DNA of 64,000 nucleotides from Exilispira sp964581895 (GTDB lineage Bacteria; Spirochaetota; JAAYUW01): assembly GCA_964581895.1 (NCBI GenBank), contig CAZOPR010000002.1:62001-126000 (forward strand), given 5' to 3'. Within the stretch, counting starts at the first letter, position 1. Every line of letters starts with the position of its first letter. The translations under genes were made by a program, and so were the position numbers. Positions 26,656 through 36,016 of the stretch are shown in pieces. Below the pieces are notes generated by a model. It saw nothing but the letters and a program-made list of their open reading frames with translations, made no database searches and had not been told where the DNA came from.

Positions 26656-26710
26656 TTTGGGTGTTGTCATTTATCCCTTTTTTGTTAATTTTCAAAAAAA
26701 TAGGGTATAT

Positions 26711-27556
26711 ATGGTAGTATATTCGAAAAAAATAAAACTTGCCCAAAAGATTTATGCTGGTGAAAAACTTATGCCTCCTTTTATTTTAGGCCCCTGCGTA
26801 ATAGAAAGTGAGGAACAAACATTAAGAATTGCTGATAAACTCAAACAATTTTCTATTGAACTGGATTTTAGTTTAATATTCAAAGCTTCTTTTGATAAGG
26901 CAAATCGTACATCTATTAACTCTTTTCGAGGAGTTGGAATAAAAGAAGGTTTAAGGATTTTAGAAAAAGTTAAAAACAAATTTTCTATTCCGATTTTAAC
27001 AGATATACATGAGCCATCTCAAGCAACTGAAGTTTCTCAAGTTGTAGATATAATACAAATACCAGCTTTTCTTGTTCGACAGACAGACCTTGTTGAAGCT
27101 GCTGCAAAAACAGGAAAAACTATTAACTTAAAAAAAGGACAATTCCTTTCCCCCTGGGAGATGGAACATGTTGTTAACAAAGTCGAAGAATCTGGTAACA
27201 ATAATTATTTTATTACTGAAAGAGGAACTTTTTTTGGATACAATAGATTGGTAAATGATTTTAAGTATGTCCCTTTGTTAAAGAAGATGGCACCAGTCTG
27301 CTTTGATGCTACACATTCTCTCCAACTTCCAGGAGCAACAAATCAAAGCTCTGGAGAACCTCAATTTTGCGATAACCTTGCTTTCACTGCCGCAGCGGCT
27401 TTTTTTGATATTTTCTTTTTTGAAACCCATTATTCAAGGCAGGAAGCAAAATCGGATTCTTCCAACTTGATATTGCTTGATGATTTATATAATCTATTAA
27501 AAAAACTTATCCCTCTATGTAAATTTTTAAGAGAAAATACTTTTATAGATAATTGA
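26711..27556 (+). CDS. kdsA: 2-dehydro-3-deoxyphosphooctonate aldolase (KDO-8-phosphate synthase)
   Basis: The 281-residue enzyme condenses phosphoenolpyruvate with arabinose 5-phosphate to KDO-8-phosphate for the LPS inner core. Family motifs are all present: LGPCVIES, FKASFDKANRTS, FRGVGI, TDIHEP, IPAFLVRQTDL, NLKKGQFLSPWEM, TERGTFFGYNRLV and FDATHSLQ. Cys29 in LGPC marks the metal-dependent class (in E. coli an Asn is found here). The ATG at 26711 has AGGG five bases upstream. The partner gene kdsD follows after 100 bases. Confidence 0.96.
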   Translation: MVVYSKKIKLAQKIYAGEKLMPPFILGPCVIESEEQTLRIADKLKQFSIELDFSLIFKASFDKANRTSINSFRGVGIKEGLRILEKVKNKFSIPILTDIHEPSQATEVSQVVDIIQIPAFLVRQTDLVEAAAKTGKTINLKKGQFLSPWEMEHVVNKVEESGNNNYFITERGTFFGYNRLVNDFKYVPLLKKMAPVCFDATHSLQLPGATNQSSGEPQFCDNLAFTAAAAFFDIFFFETHYSRQEAKSDSSNLILLDDLYNLLKKLIPLCKFLRENTFIDN

Positions 27557-27655
27557 TATATTTTATGATATATTTTACTGATAAATAATATTTTGCATTG
27601 ATAAATACTATTTTATAAAGATATTTGATATTTTATAAAAAAAATAGGAATAAAA

Positions 27656-28627
27656 ATGGCTAAAGAAATTCAAATCTGTAAAGAAGTGATAGATAAAGAA
27701 ATAGAAGGATTAAAACTTTTATCTGAACTTTTAGATGATTCAATAATAAAAGCTATAGAACTAATATATAATTGCAAAGGTAAAACAATAGTGATGGGTG
27801 TTGGCAAATCAGGGCATATTGCAAGTAAAATTTCAGCCACATTTTCTTCCACAGGAACCCCATCTTTCTTTGTAAATCCAAATGATGCGATGCATGGAGA
27901 TATTGGTGTTATTGATGAAAATGATGTGATTATTGCGATTTCAAAAGAAGGAGAATCATCCGAACTTTTAGTTGCCTTAGAATACCCGAAAAGACTTAAA
28001 GTCCCTATAATTGCTATAACAGTAAATGAAAAGTCACAATTAGCACACCTTGCAAATGTTGTAATTAAAATACCAAAAACAGCTGAAGCATGTCCATTAA
28101 ATCTTGCTCCAACAACCTCAACAACCGCAACTTTGGTTTTAGGAGATTGCATCGCTATTGCTCTTATGCAAAAAAGAAATTTCAATAAGGAACAATTTGC
28201 TCAATTTCATCCTGGTGGAAATCTTGGTAAAAAGTTGAAAAAGGTTGAAGAAATAATGACTCCTGTTGGTAAATTTGCATTTTTACCTGATTCTGCCAAA
28301 ATCAAGGATGCATTAAAGGAAATTGTATCAATTCCACCTCCAAATATGGGTATCTGTGTTTTTTATGGAGAAAAAGTGAAAGTCACTGGAATTATTACTG
28401 ATGGAGATCTTAAAAGATTGTTATTGAAATATGATAACTTACTTGAATTAGAAGCAAAAGATGTTATGATTAAAACCCCACATACTATATTAAAAAATGA
28501 ATTAGTTATTACTGCTATTAACCAGATGGAAGAACTTAAAATAAGGCAGCTAGTTGTTTTAAATGAAGATAATTCTTTAGCTGGAATTATAGATCTAAGT
28601 GATATTATTAAATATAAAATTGTTTAA
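27656..28627 (+). CDS. kdsD: Arabinose-5-phosphate isomerase
   Basis: The 323-residue protein has a sugar-isomerase (SIS) domain (residues about 30-180: GVGKSGHIASKISATFSSTGTPS, HGDIGVID, SKEGESSEL) and two CBS domains (about 205-320, beginning VEEIMTP). It converts ribulose 5-phosphate to arabinose 5-phosphate, the substrate of KdsA encoded just upstream. The phosphatase KdsC, often adjacent, is not found. AGGA lies six bases before the start. About 100 AT-rich bases with repeated GATATTTTAT-like words separate it from kdsA. Confidence 0.95.
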   Translation: MAKEIQICKEVIDKEIEGLKLLSELLDDSIIKAIELIYNCKGKTIVMGVGKSGHIASKISATFSSTGTPSFFVNPNDAMHGDIGVIDENDVIIAISKEGESSELLVALEYPKRLKVPIIAITVNEKSQLAHLANVVIKIPKTAEACPLNLAPTTSTTATLVLGDCIAIALMQKRNFNKEQFAQFHPGGNLGKKLKKVEEIMTPVGKFAFLPDSAKIKDALKEIVSIPPPNMGICVFYGEKVKVTGIITDGDLKRLLLKYDNLLELEAKDVMIKTPHTILKNELVITAINQMEELKIRQLVVLNEDNSLAGIIDLSDIIKYKIV

Positions 28628-28674
28628 AACTAAAAAAAATAAGAATCTAAAAAATTAAAATCTTAGGAGACAAA

Positions 28675-29397
28675 ATGGAATTAAAAATTGAAAATCTTTC
28701 AAAAAGCTTTGGCAAAAAATTAGCGGTCGACAATGTGTCATTATATATAAAAAAGGGAGAAATTATTGGATTACTTGGCCCAAACGGAGCTGGAAAGAGC
28801 ACAATATTTTATATGATTGTTGGATTTTTAAAACCAAATTCAGGTAAGATCTACTTGAAAGATAAAGAAATTACTAAATATCCAATGCACAAAAGATCAC
28901 GCCTTGGTATGGGTTATCTTCCACAGCAAGCATCGATTTTTAGGAATATGACTGTTGAAGAAAATATCCTTGCAATTTTAGAATTAAAAGAATCTTTAAA
29001 TTCAAAGCAAAGAAAAGATCAATGCGAGATGATATTAAAAGAATTTTCACTCTGGGAATTAAGAAAGCAAAAAGGTTATACTCTTTCTGGAGGGGAGAGA
29101 AGAAGGGTTGAAATAGCTAGAACACTTGTCAATGAGCCTGATTTTCTTTTGCTTGATGAGCCTTTCGCCGGTGTTGATCCAATTGCAATAAATGAACTAC
29201 AATCAATAATCTCTAAAATACAAGCAAAAGGTATAGGTATTATTATTACAGATCACAATGTTAGGGACACTTTGAAAATTACTGAAAGAAGTTATATAAT
29301 AAATCATGGAAAGATATTAATTGAAGGTGATACAAATACATTGATTTCAAGCGAAGAAGCTAGAAATATCTACCTTGGTAAAGATTTTGAATTATGA
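28675..29397 (+). CDS. lptB: LPS export ABC transporter ATPase LptB
   Basis: The 240-residue ATPase powers extraction of LPS from the inner membrane with LptFG. Visible motifs are Walker A GPNGAGKS (35-42), the Q-loop YLPQQ (81-85), the signature LSGGERRR (137-144), Walker B LLLDEP (158-163) and the switch H194. The sequence MGYLPQQASIFRNMTVEENI is characteristic of LptB. LptA and LptC genes, which usually precede it, are absent; kdsD precedes it by 47 bases instead. Its stop overlaps the rpoN start (ATGA), with GGAG before its own start. Confidence 0.96.
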   Translation: MELKIENLSKSFGKKLAVDNVSLYIKKGEIIGLLGPNGAGKSTIFYMIVGFLKPNSGKIYLKDKEITKYPMHKRSRLGMGYLPQQASIFRNMTVEENILAILELKESLNSKQRKDQCEMILKEFSLWELRKQKGYTLSGGERRRVEIARTLVNEPDFLLLDEPFAGVDPIAINELQSIISKIQAKGIGIIITDHNVRDTLKITERSYIINHGKILIEGDTNTLISSEEARNIYLGKDFEL

Positions 29398-30695
29398 GTA
29401 ACTTTAGTTTTGAAAATAGGTTAGAACAAAGACAGATTTTACTTCCATCATTAATTCTTGAGATGAAATTAATTTCTATGAATGCCATTGAACTTGAACA
29501 ATTCATAAAAGAAAAATCAGAAGAAAATCCCTTTATAGAATATGAAGAAAATTATGAAGAAATGTTGAAATATTTTCCAAGATTCAATACTAACTTAATA
29601 TCAACATCAGATCTAATAGAAAAAACAGATCATCAATATGATAGTATTTATGATTATTTCCAAAATGAACTTTCATTTTATGAAATTGATGAAGATGAAA
29701 AGAATTATGCTCTTTTATTGGTACCTTATCTAACTAAAAATGGTATGTTAACTGAAAAATTAACAGATATTTCTAAAAAATTAGATATCCCTTTTCATTT
29801 TCTTGAAAATGGAAAAGTTTGCATTTCATCAATTGACACAAAAGGTTATGCTTCAGAAAGCCTGAAAGAAATGATTTTGACACAAGTTTGGCTTTCAGAT
29901 AACAAAGATTCATTATTTTTATTTGATGTATTATTTTATCATTATGAAGATGTATTATATAAAAATTTTAATAAATTAATAAAAACTGGTTTTACCGAAG
30001 AGGAGATTGAAAAAATAATTAAATTAATGACTGAAATAGTCCAGATACCTGCTGCTATAATTCAAGAAAGCAGTAACTATATTATTCCAGATGCTATTAT
30101 AACTATTAAAGATGATAAAATTTCATTTAAAATTATAGAACCTTTTAAGTTTAATTTATATAAATATCAGAATATAGAAACAGATCCAGAAATAAAAAAA
30201 TTATTGAATGATGCAAAAAATTTGAACAATGCCCTTAATTTAAGGAAATCTACATTTGAAAATTTTATGAAATATTTTGTTATCCTTCAACAAGAATTTT
30301 TTCTTAAAGGTGAAAAATATATTCAGCCAATATCTCAAAAAGATTTTGCAAAAAAAATAAATCTTTCTGAATCTACATTATCAAGGATAGTAAATAACAA
30401 ATATATAGATACCCCATTTGGTATATATTCTTTAAAGTATTTTTTCTCTGCTTCTTATTCTAAAAAACAAGGGAAAAATGCCTCTTCAAATAATCAATCG
30501 CGTATTCAAGTTATCAATGAAATGAAAGAAATTATAGATAATGAACCAAAAGATAACCCCTATTCAGATGAAGAAATTGTTGAAATTTTAAGCAAAAAAG
30601 GTTATTATATATCTAGAAGGACTTGTTCAAAGTATAGAGAGATTGCTGGTATTCCTTCAAAACAATTAAGAAAGGGGGTAATAAAAAAAAGTTAA
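29394..30695 (+). CDS. rpoN: RNA polymerase sigma-54 factor
   Basis: The 433-residue factor has the expected order: N-terminal region I rich in Leu/Gln that contacts activators (LEQRQILLPSLILEMKLISM), the core-binding domain (about 90-270), the HTH region (DFAKKINLSESTLSRIVNNKYI) and the RpoN box near residues 407-416 as SRRTCSKYRE. The box differs from the consensus ARRTVAKYRE at a few positions. It directs transcription of activator-dependent promoters, and a matching NtrC-type activator is encoded 5 kb downstream. It overlaps lptB by four bases, an arrangement also found in proteobacteria. Confidence 0.96.
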   Translation: MSNFSFENRLEQRQILLPSLILEMKLISMNAIELEQFIKEKSEENPFIEYEENYEEMLKYFPRFNTNLISTSDLIEKTDHQYDSIYDYFQNELSFYEIDEDEKNYALLLVPYLTKNGMLTEKLTDISKKLDIPFHFLENGKVCISSIDTKGYASESLKEMILTQVWLSDNKDSLFLFDVLFYHYEDVLYKNFNKLIKTGFTEEEIEKIIKLMTEIVQIPAAIIQESSNYIIPDAIITIKDDKISFKIIEPFKFNLYKYQNIETDPEIKKLLNDAKNLNNALNLRKSTFENFMKYFVILQQEFFLKGEKYIQPISQKDFAKKINLSESTLSRIVNNKYIDTPFGIYSLKYFFSASYSKKQGKNASSNNQSRIQVINEMKEIIDNEPKDNPYSDEEIVEILSKKGYYISRRTCSKYREIAGIPSKQLRKGVIKKS

Positions 30696-30731
30696 TTTTT
30701 GCTTTCTAATTTTAATAACTTGGGAGGTATT

Positions 30732-31508
30732 ATGGATATTTCTTACAATTCTCATCATGTTGAAATCACTGATTCTATTAAAAATTATTTTGAGAAAAAA
30801 CTTGCAAGGATCGATCAATATCAACATCTTATTGGAAAAGTCAATGTCTACTTTTCAATCGATTCTTCTTATGTTCATCAAGTAGAAATGGAGTTTGAAT
30901 TTGCAAAGTGGAAAACCCTTTTCTTTTCTTCAAGAGATACCGATATGTACAGAGCCATTGACGATTTATTTGATAGAGTTGAAAAAAATATATCTAAATT
31001 AAAAGCTAAAGTAGTTGATCATAAACAACAGGAACCATTAAGAAAAGTTGCAGAAATCTTTGAATCAAATGAAAATATAAATATCCCTATCCAGACAATT
31101 GATTTTAATCAGATCAATAAAAAACCTATGTCTTCGATAGATGCTATGCATATGCTTCACCCTAAAAAGAAACTGGATTTCGTTTTCTTTTATAATTATG
31201 AACTTGAATCTAATCAGATTTTACCTTCACTTATGATAAAATTATCAGATAAAGATTTCCTTCTCGTTGAAAAATTTGATAATTTTGATGATCTAATAAT
31301 TCATAAAGTTGAAAAAGTTGGGTTTAATAGAATAGAGCATAAAGATAAAATCAAAATAGATTTATCAACCAAATCTATTGAGGATGCAATTAAATCTATT
31401 GGTAATGGACCATATTACTTTTTCATTAATGCTGATACAAATGATTATTCCTGTATTTTATTACAAAACGCTGATAAACCTATTTTATTAAATATAGTGA
31501 CCAAATAA
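30732..31508 (+). CDS. hpf: Long ribosome hibernation-promoting factor with an apparently doubled C-terminal domain
   Basis: The N-terminal 95 residues are the HPF/YfiA ribosome-binding domain (SYNSHHVEITDSIKNYFEKKL, DMYRAIDDLFDRVEKNI). A linker leads to a dimerisation-type domain (about 124-182: KKPMSSIDAMHML, DFVFFYN). The last 50 residues (208-258) repeat the same pattern: STKSIEDAIKSI followed by YYFFINAD and a strand ending. Long HPFs are usually about 180-200 residues; this one has 258. The start is ATG 30732 with GGGAGG four bases upstream. It sits between rpoN and hprK, as often seen. Confidence 0.9.
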   Translation: MDISYNSHHVEITDSIKNYFEKKLARIDQYQHLIGKVNVYFSIDSSYVHQVEMEFEFAKWKTLFFSSRDTDMYRAIDDLFDRVEKNISKLKAKVVDHKQQEPLRKVAEIFESNENINIPIQTIDFNQINKKPMSSIDAMHMLHPKKKLDFVFFYNYELESNQILPSLMIKLSDKDFLLVEKFDNFDDLIIHKVEKVGFNRIEHKDKIKIDLSTKSIEDAIKSIGNGPYYFFINADTNDYSCILLQNADKPILLNIVTK

Positions 31509-31512
31509 CAAT

Positions 31513-32478
31513 ATGAAATTGACTGTTTTTGATTTTTTACACCAACTTTTCGAAAAACATAACTTATTGACATTCAAATTTTTTACAGGTTCAGCTGGCA
31601 GTAAAAACTTTATCTTATCAGATACTGTCGCTGAACCTTCTATTTTATTCCATAAGGATCTTGAGCTTGCTGAAAAAGGGATGCTTTATTTTTTCAGTTC
31701 AAATTCATTAAATCTTTTCAATAGACTTGAAAAAGAAGATTCAAAAAGGCTGGAAGAGAATATAAAATATGTTTTTTCTAACTTTACTCCGTCAATAATT
31801 GTTCTTCCAGAACTAATCGAACCACCATTATTACTATTAAATTTATGTCAAACTTATCATATCCCGATTATTAGGATTTCAGAGCAAGCTTCTGTACTTA
31901 AAAAATTATTAACAATTTTTTTAGAAGATAAGTTTGCACCATCCATAACTGTTCACGGAGATCTTGTGGAAGTTTATGGCGTTGGATTATTAATAACTGG
32001 GGAATCTGGTATAGGAAAATCAGAGGCAGCTTTGGATCTTATAAAAAGGGGGCATAGATTAATTTCTGATGATATTGTAGTCATTAAAAAAATGTCTGGA
32101 AATTTCCTATTTGGAACAGGTTCAGAAATAGCCCCTCACTTTATGGAAGTGCGAGGAGTCGGGATAATAAATGTTGTTCAGCTTTTTGGTGTTTCTGCTG
32201 TGAGAGATAAAAAAAGAATTGATGCAAAAATAATATTAGAAGATTGGGATCAGTCGAGAAAATACGATAGACTTGGTCTTATAGATAAATATGAATCTAT
32301 TTTAGGTATAAAAGTGCCTGTTTTAATTATTCCAGTTAGACCTGGAAGAAATATACCAGCAATCATTGAAACATCTGCCTTAAATTTAAGATTAAAAAAG
32401 TCTGGAATAAATTCTGCTCAATCTTTCAACAATATTCTTATAAAATGGATGAAATCTGAAAAACAAATAAAGTTATAA
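31513..32478 (+). CDS. hprK: HPr kinase/phosphorylase
   Basis: The 321-residue bifunctional enzyme phosphorylates and dephosphorylates HPr on serine. The C-terminal catalytic domain contains Walker A GESGIGKS (163-170), the HRLISDDIV segment and the family signature EVRGVGIINV; H148 in VHGDLVEVYGVG is also present. The N-terminal domain is of the usual length. No clear ribosome binding site precedes the start, which lies four bases after hpf, so translation may be coupled. Its target HPr is encoded next, 90 bases downstream. Confidence 0.96.
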   Translation: MKLTVFDFLHQLFEKHNLLTFKFFTGSAGSKNFILSDTVAEPSILFHKDLELAEKGMLYFFSSNSLNLFNRLEKEDSKRLEENIKYVFSNFTPSIIVLPELIEPPLLLLNLCQTYHIPIIRISEQASVLKKLLTIFLEDKFAPSITVHGDLVEVYGVGLLITGESGIGKSEAALDLIKRGHRLISDDIVVIKKMSGNFLFGTGSEIAPHFMEVRGVGIINVVQLFGVSAVRDKKRIDAKIILEDWDQSRKYDRLGLIDKYESILGIKVPVLIIPVRPGRNIPAIIETSALNLRLKKSGINSAQSFNNILIKWMKSEKQIKL

Positions 32479-32567
32479 TATGTCTTATCTTCTTTTATTT
32501 GACAAAAGTAAAAGATAGTTTAGTTAATAAAAAAATTCAATTTTATTAGTAATTATGGGAATACAAA

Positions 32568-32834
32568 ATGAAAGAAAAATCTGTTACCATAAAGTTAGAT
32601 GATGGAATACATGCAAGACCGGCAGCCATACTTGTGCAAAAAGCTTCTTCTTACCCTAACACTACTATTAAAATAAGAAGAGATGATGTTGAAATAGATG
32701 CTAAATCTATAATGAGCATAATGATGTTAGCTCTAACTTATGGATCTCAAATAACAATTATTGCTGATGGTGATGAAGAAGATCTAGCAATTGATGAAAT
32801 TGTAAATCTTATAGAAAATAATTTTCAAATTTAA
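32568..32834 (+). CDS. ptsH: Phosphocarrier protein HPr
   Basis: The 88-residue protein has the active-site His15 in GIHARPAA and the regulatory serine S47 in AKSIMSIMML, the site for HPr kinase. Enzyme I and sugar-specific PTS components are not in the window, so the pair HprK-HPr may serve regulation rather than sugar transport. GGGAA lies upstream of the start. The 90-base spacer before it contains an imperfect hairpin of A/T-rich arms. Confidence 0.95.
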   Translation: MKEKSVTIKLDDGIHARPAAILVQKASSYPNTTIKIRRDDVEIDAKSIMSIMMLALTYGSQITIIADGDEEDLAIDEIVNLIENNFQI

Positions 32835-32937
32835 AATTAAACCAAATTTGATTTTCTTAAATTTTTAATCTAAAATATTTATACGATAGAGTTTTCCCTT
32901 TAAAGATTTTTTATAGATTATCTATTAAGGAACTATT

Positions 32938-33747
32938 ATGAAAATAAAAATAATAATTTTCTTTATCTGTATAATATTAATAAGTAACAACCTCTTTGCT
33001 CAAGAAAACACTTTTTTAGAGAAAAAAGACCCATTATTTGCCGCAATGCTATCATGGTATATACCTGGAGCTGGATTGATTTATTCAGAAAATATTTTTA
33101 AAGGCATACTTTATCTTGGTCTTGAATATTTAATTTCATTTTATGGCTTAGCATCTGTTATTAAAATAAATTATACTTGGCCTTTTACTTTTACTTTTAC
33201 ACCTCCTTTGAACCCAGATCAGGAAGACTACTTTAATTTAACTTTGTGGGGCACACTATTTTTAGCTGTGCATGTTGCGTCAGTAATAGATAGTGCTATA
33301 ACAAGCGAAAAATATAATTCTATCAACTCTGATAAAATTAAATTAATACCTCCTTCTCCTTTTATAGCATCTCTTTTAAGCTGGACTTACCCTGGACTCG
33401 GCCAATTTTATATAAAAGACTATTTTAAGGGTTCTATTTTTATGCTGATTGATTTTGCTCAAAAGATAGTATTATACATTGCTATCTATTCCAAGTTTTT
33501 TACAGAGCCTAATATTACAGAACCTTTTGATATAAATTGGTCTTCCTTAAATGATAATGAAAAGATATTCTTTGTATCTTATGTATCTATATATGTATTA
33601 AACAGAATAATATCAGCATATTTTGCATATAAAGGTGCCATAGATTCATATAAATATTATTCTGAATATTCTAACTTAAATTTTCAAATCTCACCAGTTA
33701 TAACCCAAGATAGCATAGGTTTTTGCTTTATTTATAGTTTCAGATAA
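32938..33747 (+). CDS. Exported membrane protein with two DUF5683-like repeats
   Basis: The 269-residue protein has a signal peptide (ending near LFAQE) and two similar blocks: LSWYIPGAGLIYSENIFKGI (about 39-58) and LLSWTYPGLGQFYIKDYFKG (about 145-164), each followed by hydrophobic segments. This P-G-x-G-x-x-Y-x-x-x-x-x-K-G pattern is that of DUF5683/TM2-like proteins. The last 35 residues are strand-like, as at the end of envelope proteins. Function is unknown. AAGGAA precedes the start; the next gene follows after eight bases. Confidence 0.7.
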   Translation: MKIKIIIFFICIILISNNLFAQENTFLEKKDPLFAAMLSWYIPGAGLIYSENIFKGILYLGLEYLISFYGLASVIKINYTWPFTFTFTPPLNPDQEDYFNLTLWGTLFLAVHVASVIDSAITSEKYNSINSDKIKLIPPSPFIASLLSWTYPGLGQFYIKDYFKGSIFMLIDFAQKIVLYIAIYSKFFTEPNITEPFDINWSSLNDNEKIFFVSYVSIYVLNRIISAYFAYKGAIDSYKYYSEYSNLNFQISPVITQDSIGFCFIYSFR

Positions 33748-33755
33748 GATTTATT

Positions 33756-34325
33756 ATGTTAAAATTAAAAACAAAATTAATATTTATCATTCTTTTGATT
33801 TCATTAATTATACTATTTTTTTTAAGTGCTGATTCTAAAAACATATTCCTTATATCTCTTGATAAAAATATCATTTCTTGTTCATATAGTTTAAATTTCA
33901 ACTTTTCGCAATCTTTTATAGATTTACTATATTTTAATAACCAAGCTGAAATTGTGTATGATATTTTATTAATTAAAAAAATTTCGACAACTTTGTTATC
34001 CCAAGATCAAAAGGTTATGGAAGTTAAATATCAATACTTTTTAAGTTATAAAAATGAAAAAAAGATTTTCACATTATATTCATCTAAAGAATATTATGAA
34101 AGTATTTCAATATCAGAGATTTTAAGAATAATAAACAATATGAAAATAGAAAACATCTTTCAACTTGAAAAGGATGGAAAATACTTTTGTTCTTCAGACA
34201 TTACAATAAACTCATTAGCACCAATTTCACCGGCACTTTTTTTTCTATTTTTATTTTATAACCCTTATAATATGAAAATTGCAAATCTCACAAGTAATAT
34301 AGTATCATATGAAAATCAAAAATAG
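33756..34325 (+). CDS. Exported protein of unknown function next to the NtrY-like kinase
   Basis: The 189-residue protein starts with one hydrophobic segment (LIFIILLISLIILFFLSA), a signal or anchor, followed by about 160 residues with predicted strands and many Tyr and Ser. No family is recognised. Its last 17 bases overlap the sensor kinase gene, so the two are probably translated together. A role in sensing for that kinase is possible from position only. Confidence 0.6.
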   Translation: MLKLKTKLIFIILLISLIILFFLSADSKNIFLISLDKNIISCSYSLNFNFSQSFIDLLYFNNQAEIVYDILLIKKISTTLLSQDQKVMEVKYQYFLSYKNEKKIFTLYSSKEYYESISISEILRIINNMKIENIFQLEKDGKYFCSSDITINSLAPISPALFFLFLFYNPYNMKIANLTSNIVSYENQK

Positions 34326-35982
34326 CAGATTTCTAATAGCTTTCTTTTTAATAATTATAAACTTTTTAATCATTTTATTGTTTTATCTTTTAAAAATTCC
34401 TTCAATGATAATATTAAATCCTATAGTTGTAATCTTTGGTTTAGTAGAATTGGTCTTATTAAATATTTTTTCAGCAACATTATTTAGTCAGTTCTTAAAA
34501 TATAAGAAAAAAATATTTGGAGAAATCTTAAAGTTTAAGATTACATTCTATTTAATATCAAATATTATTGCCATTTTAATTTTGGTTATTTTAATATTTT
34601 CTTTAATCGAGTTTTCTCCATCAATTACAAAAATATATGATAAATTTAATTTTTTAATTGAGGAAAATTACTTAAAAATAATTGATAACATTAATGAATA
34701 TAAGAGCAAATTAAATGATTTAATTGATAAAGATTATAATAAAGCCATAAAAGTATTAATAAAAGATCCATTAACAAAATTTTTAAAATTTAATAACGAA
34801 ACATATATAATAGATATAGATAAAGAGTTTATTGAAGAAATTGTTTTAAATGAAATAGATAAAGTTACCTTTATTGAAAAAAATAATACAGGTTACTTTA
34901 TATTTAATCACCAAAATTTTTCATTTATCTATGAAGCACCTCAAGAACTTGTTAACTCAAAAAATAACTTATTTGAATTAATAACCTTATATAAGAAAAT
35001 ATATAGTCAAAAGAAGAACGCACCTATTATTGTTCTTCTTTCAATCTTTTTAATTATTATTCCTTTTTTATTTTTTCAGGTTTTTTTCCTTTTAAGATAT
35101 ATTTCTGATTTAACAAAACCATTAGAATTACTTGTTAATCAATTTAAAAAAGTATCTTCTAATATTTATTCTCCTATTCCTCTTACCAAAAAAAGATTTG
35201 ATGAACTTTCTTTTTTAATCATTCAGTTTAATAGAATGCAGAAGCAACTGGAACAAAGGACATTGCTATTAAAATATCAAGAAAGATTTGAAATACTTGC
35301 CAAAGTCACCTCAAGATTTGCTCATGAGATAAAAAATCCTTTGACTCCTATTGTTCTTTCATGTGAATTAATTGAGAAAAAATACCCTTATCAAGATAAT
35401 TATCGCTCATATCTTCTTTCCAAATTAAAAGTAATTCAAGAAAATGTAGAATCTATAAGAAATAGCATAAATAAGTTTTATTCTATAAGCGATAAAAGTA
35501 ATGAGAATAGATTATATATATCAGTAAATGAATTTTTAAATAGTATTGAAAATTTTTGGAACTCTGAGTGGATTGAATTAAAAGTTGAAATTCCAATGGA
35601 ACCTATATATTTATTTGCACAAAAAGATGAGTTGGAATCACTTTTTAATAATCTTATTATTAATTCTTATGAAGCCTCTAAAATTGAAGCGGATCAAAAA
35701 TGCAGTATTTTTATTTTTATAAAAATTGAAGATGAAAAATATTTCAAAATCATTTATACTGACTCAGGTTCTGGTATTAAAGGATTAGATATTACCAAGA
35801 TCTTTGAACCTTATTATACTACTAAAGAAACTGGGAGTGGTTTCGGGCTTGCTATAGTAAAATCAATTGTTGAAAGCATGAATGGAAGTATTGAATTTAT
35901 AGGTAATGGTAAATTTGATGAAATAAATTATAAAGGAGCAACCTTTTTAATCAAACTTCCTTATTTTAAGCAAATATATTAA
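34309..35982 (+). CDS. NtrY-like membrane sensor histidine kinase
   Basis: The 557-residue kinase has three N-terminal membrane segments (about 7-28, 34-60, 78-100), a periplasmic loop of 135 residues, a further segment (238-262), a HAMP-like linker (263-320), a HisKA domain with H339 in FAHEIKNPLTP and an ATPase domain (NLIINSYEAS, DSGSGI, TTKETGSGFGLAIV). The layout with extra N-terminal segments matches NtrY. It presumably phosphorylates the response regulator encoded 35 bases downstream. The signal sensed is unknown; the periplasmic loop shows no known domain. Confidence 0.88.
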   Translation: MKIKNSRFLIAFFLIIINFLIILLFYLLKIPSMIILNPIVVIFGLVELVLLNIFSATLFSQFLKYKKKIFGEILKFKITFYLISNIIAILILVILIFSLIEFSPSITKIYDKFNFLIEENYLKIIDNINEYKSKLNDLIDKDYNKAIKVLIKDPLTKFLKFNNETYIIDIDKEFIEEIVLNEIDKVTFIEKNNTGYFIFNHQNFSFIYEAPQELVNSKNNLFELITLYKKIYSQKKNAPIIVLLSIFLIIIPFLFFQVFFLLRYISDLTKPLELLVNQFKKVSSNIYSPIPLTKKRFDELSFLIIQFNRMQKQLEQRTLLLKYQERFEILAKVTSRFAHEIKNPLTPIVLSCELIEKKYPYQDNYRSYLLSKLKVIQENVESIRNSINKFYSISDKSNENRLYISVNEFLNSIENFWNSEWIELKVEIPMEPIYLFAQKDELESLFNNLIINSYEASKIEADQKCSIFIFIKIEDEKYFKIIYTDSGSGIKGLDITKIFEPYYTTKETGSGFGLAIVKSIVESMNGSIEFIGNGKFDEINYKGATFLIKLPYFKQIY

Positions 35983-36016
35983 AAAATCAATATATCCGAT
36001 ATATTTAAGAGGAATT

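Noticed and set aside
32479..32567. Terminator between hprK and ptsH
   Set aside because: An imperfect A/T-rich hairpin exists, but it has mismatches and no clear T run; it is too weak to call in such AT-rich DNA.
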